DNA from: CADEED01 sp963711635
Lineage (GTDB): Bacteria > Pseudomonadota > Gammaproteobacteria > Steroidobacterales > Steroidobacteraceae
Assembly: GCA_963711635.1 (NCBI GenBank)
Contig: CAVQEZ010000024.1
Coordinates: 62,001 to 126,000 of the forward strand
Reading direction: 5' to 3'
DNA: 64,000 nt
Of the stretch, positions 41,799 to 50,348 are shown piece after piece. The stretch's first letter is position 1; the number at the start of each line of letters is the position of its first letter. Made by a program: the position numbers and the translations under genes. The notes beneath the pieces are model-generated. The model did no database searches and had not been told where the DNA came from. It worked only from the letters and a program-made list of their open reading frames with translations.

Positions 41799-43343
41799 AT
41801 GGTGAAAAGGCTGGTGATCGTCGGTGGTGGTTCGGCCGGATGGCTGACCGCCGGCCTGATCGCGGCCGATCATCGCGCGCGCGAGGGCCAGGGCCTCAGC
41901 GTCACGCTGGTCGAGTCGCCGGATGTCGCGCCGATCGGCGTCGGCGAGGGCACCTGGCCGACGATGCGCGACACCCTGCGCCGGATCGGCGTCAGCGAGA
42001 CGGACTTCATCCGCCAGTGCGACGCCTCGTTCAAACAGGGCTCGAAATTCGAGCGCTGGGTGGACGGGCGCGAGCACGACTATTACTTCCATCCCTTCGT
42101 GGTGCCGCAGGGCTACACCGAGACCAACCTGGTTGCCGGCTGGCTCAAGCGTCATGCGACCACGCCGTTCGCCGACCTGGTGAGTTTCCAGCCGCACCTG
42201 TGCGTGCAGGGCAAGGCGCCCAAGCAGGCGGCAACCCCGGAATATGCGGCTGTCGCCAACTACGCCTATCACCTCGACGCCGGCAGGTTCGGGCAATTCC
42301 TGCGCGAACACAGCGTGCAGAAACTGGGAGTGCGCCACGTCGTCGACCACGTGACGGCGGTGGTGCCGGCCGAAAACGGCGACATCGCCGGCGTCGAAAC
42401 CCGCGCACACGGACGCATCGAAGGCGACCTGTTCGTCGACTGCACCGGGCTGGGCTGCAGATTGTTAGGCGACCATTTCGGAGTGCCGTTCGTGTCGCAG
42501 CAGCAGGTGCTGTTCAACGATTCCGCGCTGGCCCTGCAGGTACCGTACGCTTCCGAGCGCACGCCCATCGCCTCGCATACGATTTCGACCGCCCAGATGG
42601 CCGGGTGGATCTGGGACATCGGGCTGCCGACGCGCCGCGGCGTGGGATATGTGTTCTCGAGCGCCCACACCAGTGTCGAGGCCGCGCAGCGCGACCTGCA
42701 GGCCTACCTGCAAAGGACCTCCGGTGTCCGGCCGGATGCGTCGGCGCGGCAACTTTCGTTCAAGCCGGGGTATCGCCGCGAGTTCTGGCACCGCAACTGC
42801 GTCGCCATCGGGCTTTCCGCCGGCTTCATCGAGCCGCTCGAGGCCTCGGCGCTGGCCCTGGTCGAACTGTCGGCCGCCATGCTCAGCGACGAGATGCCGG
42901 CGACGCGCGTCACCATGGACATCGTGGCGCGGCGCTTCAACGATTTCTTTACCTATCGCTGGGAACGGGTCATCGATTTCCTGAAATTGCACTATGTGCT
43001 GAGCCGCCGGGAGGATTCGGGGTTCTGGCGCGACAATCGCCGCGAGGAATCCATCCCCGACAGGCTGCGCGAGCTGCTGGTGCTTTGGCGGCACCAGCCG
43101 CCTTCGCGCTACGATCTGCACCGGGTGGAAGAGGTGTTCCCGTCGGCCAGTTACCAGTACGTTCTCTATGGCATGGGCTTCAGGCCCGAGGCCGAAGGAT
43201 TTTCGCGTCGCGGCGACGACGCCGACCGTGCCGATGGATATTTCCGCGAAGCCGCACAGCTGACGCGCAAGATGCTGGGCGCCCTGCCATCCAACCGCGA
43301 TCTCGTCGACCACATCAGGAATCAAGGACTACCGCGCCAATGA
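41799..43343 (+). CDS. Flavin-dependent tryptophan halogenase-like protein 1
   Basis: This 514-residue protein belongs to the FAD-dependent halogenase family. The dinucleotide-binding motif is VIVGGGSAGW (residues 6-15), and the family Lys that carries the halogenating species aligns at Lys79 in DASFKQGSKFERW. The conserved IGVGEGTWPTM follows the Rossmann strand. The monooxygenase-blocking motif WxWxIP is altered: the sequence reads GWIWDIGLP, with Gly in place of Pro. The second FAD motif contains IGLSAGFIEPLEASALALVE. The next gene overlaps its stop (ATGA). In TonB loci such enzymes are frequent but their substrates are not established; free tryptophan is unlikely to be the only one. Confidence 0.88.
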   Translation: MVKRLVIVGGGSAGWLTAGLIAADHRAREGQGLSVTLVESPDVAPIGVGEGTWPTMRDTLRRIGVSETDFIRQCDASFKQGSKFERWVDGREHDYYFHPFVVPQGYTETNLVAGWLKRHATTPFADLVSFQPHLCVQGKAPKQAATPEYAAVANYAYHLDAGRFGQFLREHSVQKLGVRHVVDHVTAVVPAENGDIAGVETRAHGRIEGDLFVDCTGLGCRLLGDHFGVPFVSQQQVLFNDSALALQVPYASERTPIASHTISTAQMAGWIWDIGLPTRRGVGYVFSSAHTSVEAAQRDLQAYLQRTSGVRPDASARQLSFKPGYRREFWHRNCVAIGLSAGFIEPLEASALALVELSAAMLSDEMPATRVTMDIVARRFNDFFTYRWERVIDFLKLHYVLSRREDSGFWRDNRREESIPDRLRELLVLWRHQPPSRYDLHRVEEVFPSASYQYVLYGMGFRPEAEGFSRRGDDADRADGYFREAAQLTRKMLGALPSNRDLVDHIRNQGLPRQ

Positions 43344-44047
43344 CCCGCCATGCCTTGCTCAACAACGTCGAACACCGCGACCTGCGGATCCTCACGCGCC
43401 GCGGCGCCGATCTCGGCGACCAGGTCATGTCGGCGGTCACGTTTCCCGCGGAGTTTCGCAATGTCCAGGCGGAATACCCCATCGTCTTCTACCGCGCGCC
43501 CGACGGAAGTTTCACGCCGCTGGTGCTGTTCGGTTTCCGTGAGAAGCAGAACCTGTATCTCAAGGGCAATACCTGGGACGCGCACTATGTACCGCTGGCC
43601 GTGGAGCGCCAGCCCTTCCTCATCGGCAACGGGCCGAACGGCCGCGTGATCCACGTCGACCTCGACCATCCGCGCGTGAGTCAAACCGAGGGTGAGCGGG
43701 TATTCCTCGAGCTCGGCGGGAATACGGATTACCTGAACGGCATGAGCCGCATGCTCGGCGCCATCGACGAGGGTTTCGAGGCGACGCCACCGTTCATCGC
43801 CGCGCTCGCGGAGCACTCCCTGCTCGAATCCTTCGTGCTCGACATCGAATTCCGCGACGGCGCGCAACACCGCTTCGCCGGCTTTTACGCCGTGCAGGAA
43901 GAGCGCCTGGCCAGGCTCGATGGCGCCGCTCTGGGCAAGCTGCACGAACGCGGCTACCTGCAGGCTATCTACATGGCGGTGGCTTCGCTTTCGAACTTCC
44001 GATCGCTCGTCGAGCGAGCCAACCAGTTAGATGCCGCCGCCAGATAG
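43340..44047 (+). CDS. SapC family protein
   Basis: This 235-residue protein matches the SapC family, named from Campylobacter S-layer-associated genes but mostly found beside TonB receptors in alpha- and gammaproteobacteria. Visible family traits are the start MTRHALLNNVEHRDLRI, the segment FPAEFRNVQAEYPIVFYR and a middle region with FLIGNGPNGRVIHVDLDHPR. The C-terminal half ends ARLDGAALGKLHERGYLQAI with the stretch MAVASLSNFRSLVERANQ. No signal peptide or membrane helix is present, so it is probably cytoplasmic. ATG 43340 shares four bases with the halogenase stop, and its 3' end overlaps the cupin gene by 17 bases. The biochemical role is unknown. Confidence 0.88.
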   Translation: MTRHALLNNVEHRDLRILTRRGADLGDQVMSAVTFPAEFRNVQAEYPIVFYRAPDGSFTPLVLFGFREKQNLYLKGNTWDAHYVPLAVERQPFLIGNGPNGRVIHVDLDHPRVSQTEGERVFLELGGNTDYLNGMSRMLGAIDEGFEATPPFIAALAEHSLLESFVLDIEFRDGAQHRFAGFYAVQEERLARLDGAALGKLHERGYLQAIYMAVASLSNFRSLVERANQLDAAAR

Positions 44048-45041
44048 TCTCCGCGAAGTCACTGGTGTCGATCCGCGGGCGCTGCCGCCCGCGGTGCTCG
44101 AATCCACCGAACCGCTGGTGCTGCGGGGCCTGGTGGCGCATTGGCCCATGGTGCAGGCGGCGCTGCGCTCTGCCGATGCCGCGCGGCAATACCTGCTCGG
44201 GTTTTGTGGCGACGCCACCGTCGGGGCGATGTTGGGCGCGCCCGAGATCGAGGGGCGGTTTTTCTACAACGAGGATCTCTCGGGCTTCAACTTCAAGCTG
44301 GTGAGGATCCGGCTCGATGCCGTGCTCGATGAAATCGCGCGGCACGCAACGCAGACTCGGCCGCCTTCCATCTACGTGGGATCCACCACCATCGACACCG
44401 CGCTGCCGGGTTTTCGCGCGCACAACGACCTGGACTTCGGCGGCCGCAATCCGCTGGCCAGCATCTGGATCGGCAATCGCACGCGAATCGCGGCGCATCA
44501 CGATCTGCCCGACAACCTGGCCTGCGTGGTCGCGGGCCATCGGCGCTTCACGCTCTTGCCACCCGAGCAGCTCGCAAATCTGTACGTGGGTCCGCTGGAC
44601 TTCACGCCGGCCGGGCAGGCCATCAGCCTGGTGGACTTCGCCAAGCCCGACTACACGCGTTACCCGCGATTCGCGCAGGCGCTGCAGGCCGCGCGCGTGG
44701 CCGAGCTCGGACCCGGCGATGCCATCTTCATTCCGAGCATGTGGTGGCATCACATCGAGTCGCTCGACGATCTCAACGTGCTCGTGAATTACTGGTGGCG
44801 CCAGTCGCCCGCGTACATGGATTCACCCATGAATGCGCTCATGTTGTCGCTGATGACGGTGCGCGATCTGCCCCCGGCACAACGGGCCGCCTGGCAAAAT
44901 CTGTTTCGCCACTATGTCTTCGAAGCCGACTCGGACACGGCGGCGCATATTCCCGAGCACAGCCGCCGTTCGCTGGCGCCGCTCGGCGACGACGCCGTGC
45001 GTGAAATGCGCGCGCGCCTGCTGGCGAGGCTCAATCGATGA
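44031..45041 (+). CDS. Cupin-8/JmjC-like Fe(II) 2-oxoglutarate dioxygenase family protein
   Basis: This 336-residue protein has the cupin_8 fold found in FIH-like hydroxylases. The metal-binding His and Asp are in RIAAHHDLPDNLACVVAGHR, and the second His is in FIPSMWWHHIESLDDLNVL. The segment LVLRGLVAHWPMV near residue 30 is typical of the family. Relatives hydroxylate proteins or small molecules using 2-oxoglutarate; the actual substrate here is unknown. It overlaps both neighbours (SapC by 17 bases, halogenase 2 by ATGA), so the four genes are translated as a unit. No export signal was found. Confidence 0.87.
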   Translation: MPPPDSLREVTGVDPRALPPAVLESTEPLVLRGLVAHWPMVQAALRSADAARQYLLGFCGDATVGAMLGAPEIEGRFFYNEDLSGFNFKLVRIRLDAVLDEIARHATQTRPPSIYVGSTTIDTALPGFRAHNDLDFGGRNPLASIWIGNRTRIAAHHDLPDNLACVVAGHRRFTLLPPEQLANLYVGPLDFTPAGQAISLVDFAKPDYTRYPRFAQALQAARVAELGPGDAIFIPSMWWHHIESLDDLNVLVNYWWRQSPAYMDSPMNALMLSLMTVRDLPPAQRAAWQNLFRHYVFEADSDTAAHIPEHSRRSLAPLGDDAVREMRARLLARLNR

Positions 45042-46519
45042 GCGTGCGCCGCGTCGTCATCGCTGGCGGTGGCACGGCCGGGTGGATGGTGGCGGCCGGC
45101 CTCGCCAAGACCCTCGGCAAGGTGCTCGACATCAAGCTGGTGGAATCCGACGAGATCGGCACCGTGGGTGTCGGCGAGGCGACGATTCCGACGCTGGTGA
45201 CATTTCACCGGCTGCTGGAGATCAACGAGCAGGAGTTCATGGCCGCCACGCAGGCCACGTTCAAGCTCGGCATCGGCTTCGAGAACTGGCGCGCGCCGGG
45301 TGAAAACTACATCCATTCCTTCGGCACCACGGGCATCGATCACTGGTCCGCGGGTTTCCAGCATTTCTGGCTGAAGGGGCGCGAGCGGAAGCTGGCTGCC
45401 GAATATGGCGATTACTGCCTGGAGCTGCGCGCCTCGCTGGAAGGCCGCTTCGCGCACCTGCCGCGCGGCGGAATGAACTACGCCTTCCACATCGACGCCG
45501 GCCTGTACGCGAAATTCCTGCGCAAGTTCGCGGAAGGTTTCGGCGTCCAGCGCATCGAGGGAAAGATTGTCGACGTCAAGGTAGCGGAGTCGAACGGCTT
45601 CATCGAGTCGATAAAGCTCGATTCCGGCGAGCTGCTCGAAGGCGACCTGTTCATCGACTGCACCGGATTCCGCGGGCTGCTCATCGGCAATGCGCTGCAC
45701 GTGGGCTACGAAGACTGGTCACACCATCTATTCTGCGACAGCGCCGTGGCGCTGCAGACCGCCTCGGTGGGCCCGGCGATTCCCTATACGCGCTCGATCG
45801 CACGCGAGGCCGGCTGGCAGTGGCGCATTCCGCTGCAGCACCGCGTCGGCAACGGGATGGTGTACTGCAGCCGTTATTTTTCCGATGAGCAGGCCAGGCA
45901 GGCGTTGCTAGGCAACGTCGAAGGCGAGGTGCTCACCGAGCCGCGTGTCATCAAGTTCCGGCCCGGCCAGCGCCGCCAGACCTGGCGCCGCAACTGTATT
46001 GCAATAGGACTTGCGAGCGGTTTCATCGAGCCGCTGGAATCCACCAGCATCCACCTGATCCAGCGCGGCATCATCCGGCTCATGCAGATGTTTCCGCGCG
46101 ATGGAATACGTCAATCGGACATCGACGAGTACAACCGGCAGACCAACCACGAAATCGAGCACATCCGTGACTTCATCGTGCTGCACTACCATGTGACACG
46201 GCGTCAGGACACGGCCTTCTGGCGCAGCTGCCGCGCCATGGATATCCCCGAGACGCTGCGCCACCGGCTCGAGCTGTTTCGCGAAACAGGTCGCGTATTC
46301 CGCGTCCCGAACGAACTATTCGCCGAAAATTCCTGGATTCAGGTTATGTTGGGACAGGGGATCGAGCCGCAGCAGCATCATCCGGTGGCCGATCTCATGG
46401 GAGACGAAGAGTTGTCACGATTCCTCGAGGGCATCCGCAGCACGGTGGAGCGCACCGTCGCCCAACTACCCGCGCATCAGGCCTACGTCGAGCAGTACTG
46501 CAAGGCGCCGAGCGCGTAG
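45038..46519 (+). CDS. Flavin-dependent tryptophan halogenase-like protein 2
   Basis: This second FAD-dependent halogenase family member has 493 residues. GGGTAGW occupies residues 10-16, the Lys equivalent is Lys76 in ATQATFKLGIGFENW, and the full WxWxIP motif is present as AGWQWRIPLQHRVGNGMVYC. The C-terminal FAD contact is IGLASGFIEPLESTSIHLIQ. It is about as similar in layout as in sequence to halogenase 1 and is probably an ancient duplicate specialised for another step. ATG 45038 overlaps the cupin stop. The LacI regulator begins 10 bases after its stop. Halogenation, hydroxylation or mere FAD-dependent oxidation are all possible activities. Confidence 0.9.
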   Translation: MSVRRVVIAGGGTAGWMVAAGLAKTLGKVLDIKLVESDEIGTVGVGEATIPTLVTFHRLLEINEQEFMAATQATFKLGIGFENWRAPGENYIHSFGTTGIDHWSAGFQHFWLKGRERKLAAEYGDYCLELRASLEGRFAHLPRGGMNYAFHIDAGLYAKFLRKFAEGFGVQRIEGKIVDVKVAESNGFIESIKLDSGELLEGDLFIDCTGFRGLLIGNALHVGYEDWSHHLFCDSAVALQTASVGPAIPYTRSIAREAGWQWRIPLQHRVGNGMVYCSRYFSDEQARQALLGNVEGEVLTEPRVIKFRPGQRRQTWRRNCIAIGLASGFIEPLESTSIHLIQRGIIRLMQMFPRDGIRQSDIDEYNRQTNHEIEHIRDFIVLHYHVTRRQDTAFWRSCRAMDIPETLRHRLELFRETGRVFRVPNELFAENSWIQVMLGQGIEPQQHHPVADLMGDEELSRFLEGIRSTVERTVAQLPAHQAYVEQYCKAPSA

Positions 46520-46529
46520 CGGGCAGGCC

Positions 46530-47531
46530 ATGGCGAACATCTACGAAGTCGCGGAGCTCGCCGGCGTGTCGCTGGCCACCGTGTCGCGCGTCATCAACCC
46601 GGGCGCCAAGGTCAGCGAGAAAACCCGGCAGAAGGTGCTCGATGCCATGCGTGAGCTCGGCTATCAGCCGAACTCCATCGCGCAGTCGCTGGCCACGCGC
46701 AGCAGCAACTCGGTGGGTGTGCTGGTCTCCGAGCTGCACGGCCCGTTCTTCGGCGCCATGCTCTCGGCCATCGAGCACACGCTCAAGGCCGCCGGCAAAT
46801 TCGTGCTCGTGGCCGCCGGACACAACAATGAAGAGCAGGAGCGCGAGGCCATCCGCTTCCTCGTGAGCCGCAACTGCGATGCGCTGATCGTGCACGTCGA
46901 GAAGTTACCGGACAAATTCCTGGTCGACCACGACCACAACACCACGCCGCTGGTGGTCATGAACCGCAAGGTGCGCGGACTCAACGACCACTGCTTCAGC
47001 CTGAACAACGAGCTCGGCGGTTTCCTCGCCACGCAATCGCTGCTCAAGAAGAAGCACAAGCGCATCGCGTACATCTCGGGTCCGCTCGACTGGGTGGATG
47101 CCAGGCAGCGCTTCGCGGGTCACAAACGCGCGCTGGCCGAGGCGGGCGTGAAGTTCGACGAGCGTCTGCTGTACGAAGGCGACTACCACGAGACCGGCGG
47201 ACAGGATGCGTTGAATGCGCTGTTCGCCAAGAACCTCCCGTTCACCGCCGTCGTCTGCGCCAATGACGACATGGCCGCGGGCGCCATGGCAGCGGCGCAC
47301 GAGCGCGGCCTCGAACTACCCAAGGAACTGTCCATAGTCGGTTTCGACGACGCGCCCATCGCACGCTATGTCTATCCCAAGCTGACCACCATCCACTTTC
47401 CCATCGCCGACATGGGCACGATGGCGGCGCGCTGGGTCCTCAAGCACGTCTACGAGCAGGCGCAGGACGTGCAGCAGACGTTCGAGCCCAGGCTCGTGGA
47501 ACGCGACTCGGTGGCGGTAGCGGGGAAGTAG
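46530..47531 (+). CDS. LacI-family transcriptional regulator
   Basis: This is a sugar-responsive DNA-binding repressor of 333 residues. The helix-turn-helix is ANIYEVAELAGVSLATVSRV (residues 2-21), followed by the hinge GYQPNSIAQSLATRSSNSVG. The effector domain is of the periplasmic-binding-protein type, with VLVSELHGPFFGAML, VCANDDMAAGAM and LSIVGFDDAPIARYVYPKLT. It is encoded between the halogenase cassette and the permease, four bases from the latter. The perfect tandem LacI-type operator at 38672-38698 in the same locus is its most probable target. Relief of repression by an oligosaccharide breakdown product is inferred. Confidence 0.93.
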   Translation: MANIYEVAELAGVSLATVSRVINPGAKVSEKTRQKVLDAMRELGYQPNSIAQSLATRSSNSVGVLVSELHGPFFGAMLSAIEHTLKAAGKFVLVAAGHNNEEQEREAIRFLVSRNCDALIVHVEKLPDKFLVDHDHNTTPLVVMNRKVRGLNDHCFSLNNELGGFLATQSLLKKKHKRIAYISGPLDWVDARQRFAGHKRALAEAGVKFDERLLYEGDYHETGGQDALNALFAKNLPFTAVVCANDDMAAGAMAAAHERGLELPKELSIVGFDDAPIARYVYPKLTTIHFPIADMGTMAARWVLKHVYEQAQDVQQTFEPRLVERDSVAVAGK

Positions 47532-47535
47532 CGCA

Positions 47536-48927
47536 GTGCCGGCGCCACGCTCCATCGGCACCATCCTGATCATCGCCCTGAGCGGTTTTCTCATGGGCTT
47601 CGACGGCTCGCTGTTCACGGGCGCCGTCGTCTTCGTGAAGAGTCAATTCCAACTCACGGACTTCGAGCTCGGCTGGACCGTGTCCTCGCACACACTGAGC
47701 GCCACGCTGTCGATCTTTCTGGCCGGCCCGATCGCCGATCGTATTGGACGGCGCGCGGTGCTCCGCATTGCGGCCATGGTGTTCGCGGCCTCGTCCATCG
47801 TGGCCGCGGTGGCCTACAGCTTCCCGATGCTGATCGCGGCACGGCTGCTATCCGGCCTGGGCGTGGGCGCGGTGCTGGTGGCGGCGCCCATGTACATCGC
47901 GGAGATCTCGCCGCCCGTGCTGCGTGGACGCATGGTGACCATTACCCAGTTGTTCGTGGTTTCCGGAATCTTCCTGGCGTCGGCCAATAACCTGCTCATC
48001 CTGCGGCTGGAGGACGTCCAGTTCGACTGGTTGCCCAGTCTGCACGTGGCCGAGTCGAGCTGGCGCTGGATGCTCGGCATCGGCGTGCTGCCGGCCGCGG
48101 CCTATCTGTTTGCATTGTTGTTCGTGCCGGAAAGTCCGCGCTGGCACGCCATGCACGGACGGCTCGCCGATGCCCGCCGCATCCTCGCGCGCGCCCATGG
48201 CGATGCCTTCGCCGAACGCGAGCTCGCGGAAGTTCGTGTATCGCTGGCGCACGACACGCGCACCAGCGACGCCAGCCTGCGCGAGCTGTGGGCGCCGCAG
48301 CTGCGCGGTGTGTTGTTCATCGGTCTGGTCGTCGGCATCCTGCAGCAGGTCACGGGTATCAACGCGGTGCTCGGCTATGCACCGATGATTTTCGCGCGTG
48401 CCGGCGGGCATGTCGGTGTCGAGACGCCATTCGTACAAACGACGCTGATCACTCTCGTCAACGTGATGTTCACCGTGTTCGCACTCCTGCTCATCGATCG
48501 CGTCGGTCGCCGGCCGCTGCTCATCTTCGGTACCGCCGGTATTGCTGTCTGTCTGTTCGGCACCGCGTGGGGCTTCCAGTTGACGGGAGATGGGGTCAAC
48601 TCCGCCTGGGTGCTCTTCGGGCTGCTGGGCTTCGTGGCGTGTTTCGCCCTCTCGCTGGGACCCGTCATGTGGGTGCTGTTGTCCGAGATCTTCCCGAACC
48701 GCGTCCGTGCCGTGGCCATCTCCTGCGTGGGACTGGTGAACTCGACCGTGTGCTTCGTGGCCCAGCTGGTGTTTCCGTGGCAGATGGAACATCTCGGCGG
48801 CGCACAGACTTTCCTGATCTATGGGTTGTTTGCCGTGCTGGGCGTGGCCCTGCTTGCGCGCATCCTTCCCGAGACGCGCGGCCGCAGTCTCGAGGAGCTG
48901 GAGGAGTCGCTGGTCCGCCATTCATAG
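47536..48927 (+). CDS. MFS sugar porter
   Basis: This is an inner-membrane proton-linked sugar symporter of 463 residues with twelve predicted helices. Sugar-porter-family signatures are all present: GPIADRIGRR after helix 2, VPESPRW at the end of helix 6, GILQQVTGINAVLGYAPMIF in helix 7, LLIDRVGRRPLLIFG, LGPVMWVLLSEIFPNRVRAV, and the closing PETRGRSLEELEE. GTG 47536 begins four bases after the LacI stop. Its position at the end of the locus suggests import of the monosaccharide or disaccharide produced in the periplasm, probably glucose or a glucoside, given GH16. Confidence 0.93.
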   Translation: MPAPRSIGTILIIALSGFLMGFDGSLFTGAVVFVKSQFQLTDFELGWTVSSHTLSATLSIFLAGPIADRIGRRAVLRIAAMVFAASSIVAAVAYSFPMLIAARLLSGLGVGAVLVAAPMYIAEISPPVLRGRMVTITQLFVVSGIFLASANNLLILRLEDVQFDWLPSLHVAESSWRWMLGIGVLPAAAYLFALLFVPESPRWHAMHGRLADARRILARAHGDAFAERELAEVRVSLAHDTRTSDASLRELWAPQLRGVLFIGLVVGILQQVTGINAVLGYAPMIFARAGGHVGVETPFVQTTLITLVNVMFTVFALLLIDRVGRRPLLIFGTAGIAVCLFGTAWGFQLTGDGVNSAWVLFGLLGFVACFALSLGPVMWVLLSEIFPNRVRAVAISCVGLVNSTVCFVAQLVFPWQMEHLGGAQTFLIYGLFAVLGVALLARILPETRGRSLEELEESLVRHS

Positions 48928-49065
48928 CACCGCCATTCCTAGCACCATGATCGTGGGTGTCGTCTGATAGCGCTGCGCACCGCGGGCAAATATTTTGCCT
49001 GGATCGTCGATTTGGCCGGCTGCCATTCGGCTATGCAGTGAACACCCAGTTACGGAGAAACACTC

Positions 49066-49572
49066 ATGCAATTCAGCCAGAAAATCGCCCCTTGCCTGTG
49101 GTTCGACAGCCAGGCCGAAGAGGCCGCCAATTTCTACGTGGGCGTCTTCAAGAATTCGAAGATCACGCAAATCTCCCGCTACCCGAAAGCTGGCCAGGAG
49201 ACCCATCACCGCGCACCCGGCTCGGTCCTGACCGTGGCATTCGAGCTCGACGGTCAGTCATTCACGGCGCTCAATGGCGGGCCGATTTTCAAATTCAACG
49301 AAGCTCTGTCGCTGCAGATCTTCGTCGAAGACCAGAAGGAGTACGACTACTACTGGGACAGGCTGACGCCTGGCGGCGATCCGAAGTCGCACGTATGCGG
49401 CTGGCTCAAGGACCGGTACGGCCTGTCCTGGCAGGTGGTGCCGCGCAAGATGCTGGACTGGTGGACGCAGATGGACGAGAAGGCTGAACGTGCTTTCGCG
49501 GCCATGATGAAGATGGGCAAGCTCGACATCGCCGCGCTCGAGCGCGCCTACGAAGGCAGACAGGCCGCGTGA
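49066..49572 (+). CDS. PhnB-like VOC superfamily protein
   Basis: This is a 168-residue protein of the glyoxalase/VOC fold, in the PhnB or 3-demethylubiquinone-methyltransferase-like group. Recognisable elements are IAPCLWFDSQAEEAANFYVG and VFKNSKITQISRYPK, the strand VLTVAFELDGQSFTALNGGP, and the second-module end GGDPKSHVCGWLKDRYGLSW with QVVPRKMLDWW. Despite database names, these proteins lack a SAM-binding motif, and the reaction is unknown. GGAGAAAC precedes ATG 49066. Its stop overlaps the GTG of the next gene. Confidence 0.88.
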   Translation: MQFSQKIAPCLWFDSQAEEAANFYVGVFKNSKITQISRYPKAGQETHHRAPGSVLTVAFELDGQSFTALNGGPIFKFNEALSLQIFVEDQKEYDYYWDRLTPGGDPKSHVCGWLKDRYGLSWQVVPRKMLDWWTQMDEKAERAFAAMMKMGKLDIAALERAYEGRQAA

Positions 49573-49802
49573 GCGACACCTGGCTCGACGCCCTGCAGTG
49601 GCCGGCCATGGCGGTGACGCTGTTCGCCGCCTGGCTGGTTGCTTCGCAGAAGAAATCGCGGCGTGGGGCCGGGTTCTGGTGGTTCATCCTCAGCAACGTG
49701 TTGTGGGTCGTCTGGGCCTGGCACGCAAAGGCTTGGGCGCTGATCGCGCTGCAGGTCGGACTGTTTGCCATGAACGTCCGCGGTGCGATGAAAAACGAAT
49801 AA
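49569..49802 (+). CDS. Small inner-membrane protein
   Basis: This is a 77-residue protein with three probable short membrane segments: LQWPAMAVTLFAAWLVASQK, GFWWFILSNVLWVVWAWHA and WALIALQVGLFAMNVRGAM. The pattern of Trp-rich helices separated by a basic loop resembles small PnuC- or SemiSWEET-like half transporters, but the assignment is only suggestive. It starts with GTG overlapping the previous stop (GTGA) and is therefore translationally coupled to the PhnB-like gene. It is followed by the GMC oxidoreductase pair after 30 bases. Confidence 0.65.
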   Translation: MSDTWLDALQWPAMAVTLFAAWLVASQKKSRRGAGFWWFILSNVLWVVWAWHAKAWALIALQVGLFAMNVRGAMKNE

Positions 49803-49805
49803 GAT

Positions 49806-49830
49806 TCCCCCGTTCCATACGAAGGGGGGA
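49806..49830 (+). promoter_or_regulatory. Hairpin masking the ribosome-binding site of the next gene
   Basis: TCCCCCGTTC, starting at 49806, can pair with GAAGGGGGGA, ending at 49830, across a CATAC loop with one bulge. The right arm is also the strong Shine-Dalgarno sequence for ATG 49833. The stem would restrict translation of the GMC oxidoreductase small subunit. Pairing is seen; regulation is inferred. Confidence 0.3.
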
Positions 49831-49832
49831 AC

Positions 49833-50348
49833 ATGACCGACCGTCGCGCATTCCTGCGCGGTGCTTCCGTGCTCATGGGGCACGTTGCACTGGGCCAGGT
49901 GATCACGGCCTTTGCCGCTTCAACACGCAAGGCCAGCTATTTCAACGAATCCGAAATGCGCACGCTGCGTGCGCTGGTGGACGTGATCCTGCCGGCGACG
50001 GATTCGCCGGCGGCTTCGGCGGCCGACACACACTTCTTCATCGACCTCGCGGTCCCCGCCTGCGCCAGTCCGGCGGCGCAAAAGACGTTTCGTGCCGGGC
50101 TTGCCACGTTTGCGGGCTACGACAAGCTCGCGCCCGCGGAACAGGTCGCAAAGCTCAAGGCACGCGCCGCCGCCGACATGCCGTTGTCGTACGACGAGTC
50201 GTTCTTCCGCATTCTCAAGGACTACACGCTGGTCGGGTACTTCCTCTCGGAGACCGGTGCCACGCAGGCGCTGGCCTATGAGCGCGTCCCCGGCGGGTTC
50301 CAGGGCGACCTGCCGCTCAAGCCCAACCAGAAAGCGTGGGCAATCTGA
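49833..50348 (+). CDS. Gluconate 2-dehydrogenase subunit 3-like protein (Tat-exported)
   Basis: This is the small subunit of a periplasmic GMC-type sugar or alcohol dehydrogenase, 171 residues. MTDRRAFLRGASVLMG contains the twin-arginine motif RRAFLRG followed by a short hydrophobic stretch ending TAFAAS. The mature domain includes FNESEMRTLRALVDVILPAT and DTHFFIDLAVPAC, the pattern of the gluconate_2-dh3 family, and ends PGGFQGDLPLKPNQKAWAI. Such a subunit carries the Tat signal for the complex and assists maturation of the large subunit. Its TGA overlaps the ATG of the GMC gene by one base. Confidence 0.9.
   Translation: MTDRRAFLRGASVLMGHVALGQVITAFAASTRKASYFNESEMRTLRALVDVILPATDSPAASAADTHFFIDLAVPACASPAAQKTFRAGLATFAGYDKLAPAEQVAKLKARAAADMPLSYDESFFRILKDYTLVGYFLSETGATQALAYERVPGGFQGDLPLKPNQKAWAI

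Noticed and set aside
41840..44047. A 735-codon plus-strand frame covering halogenase 1 and SapC
   Set aside because: Only its last 235 codons are the SapC gene; the upstream part is the out-of-frame shadow of the halogenase.
48985..48999. GGCAAA-TAT-TTTGCC as terminator after the sugar porter
   Set aside because: Only six pairs, no T-run beyond the stem, and located about 60 bases after the stop; too weak to annotate.
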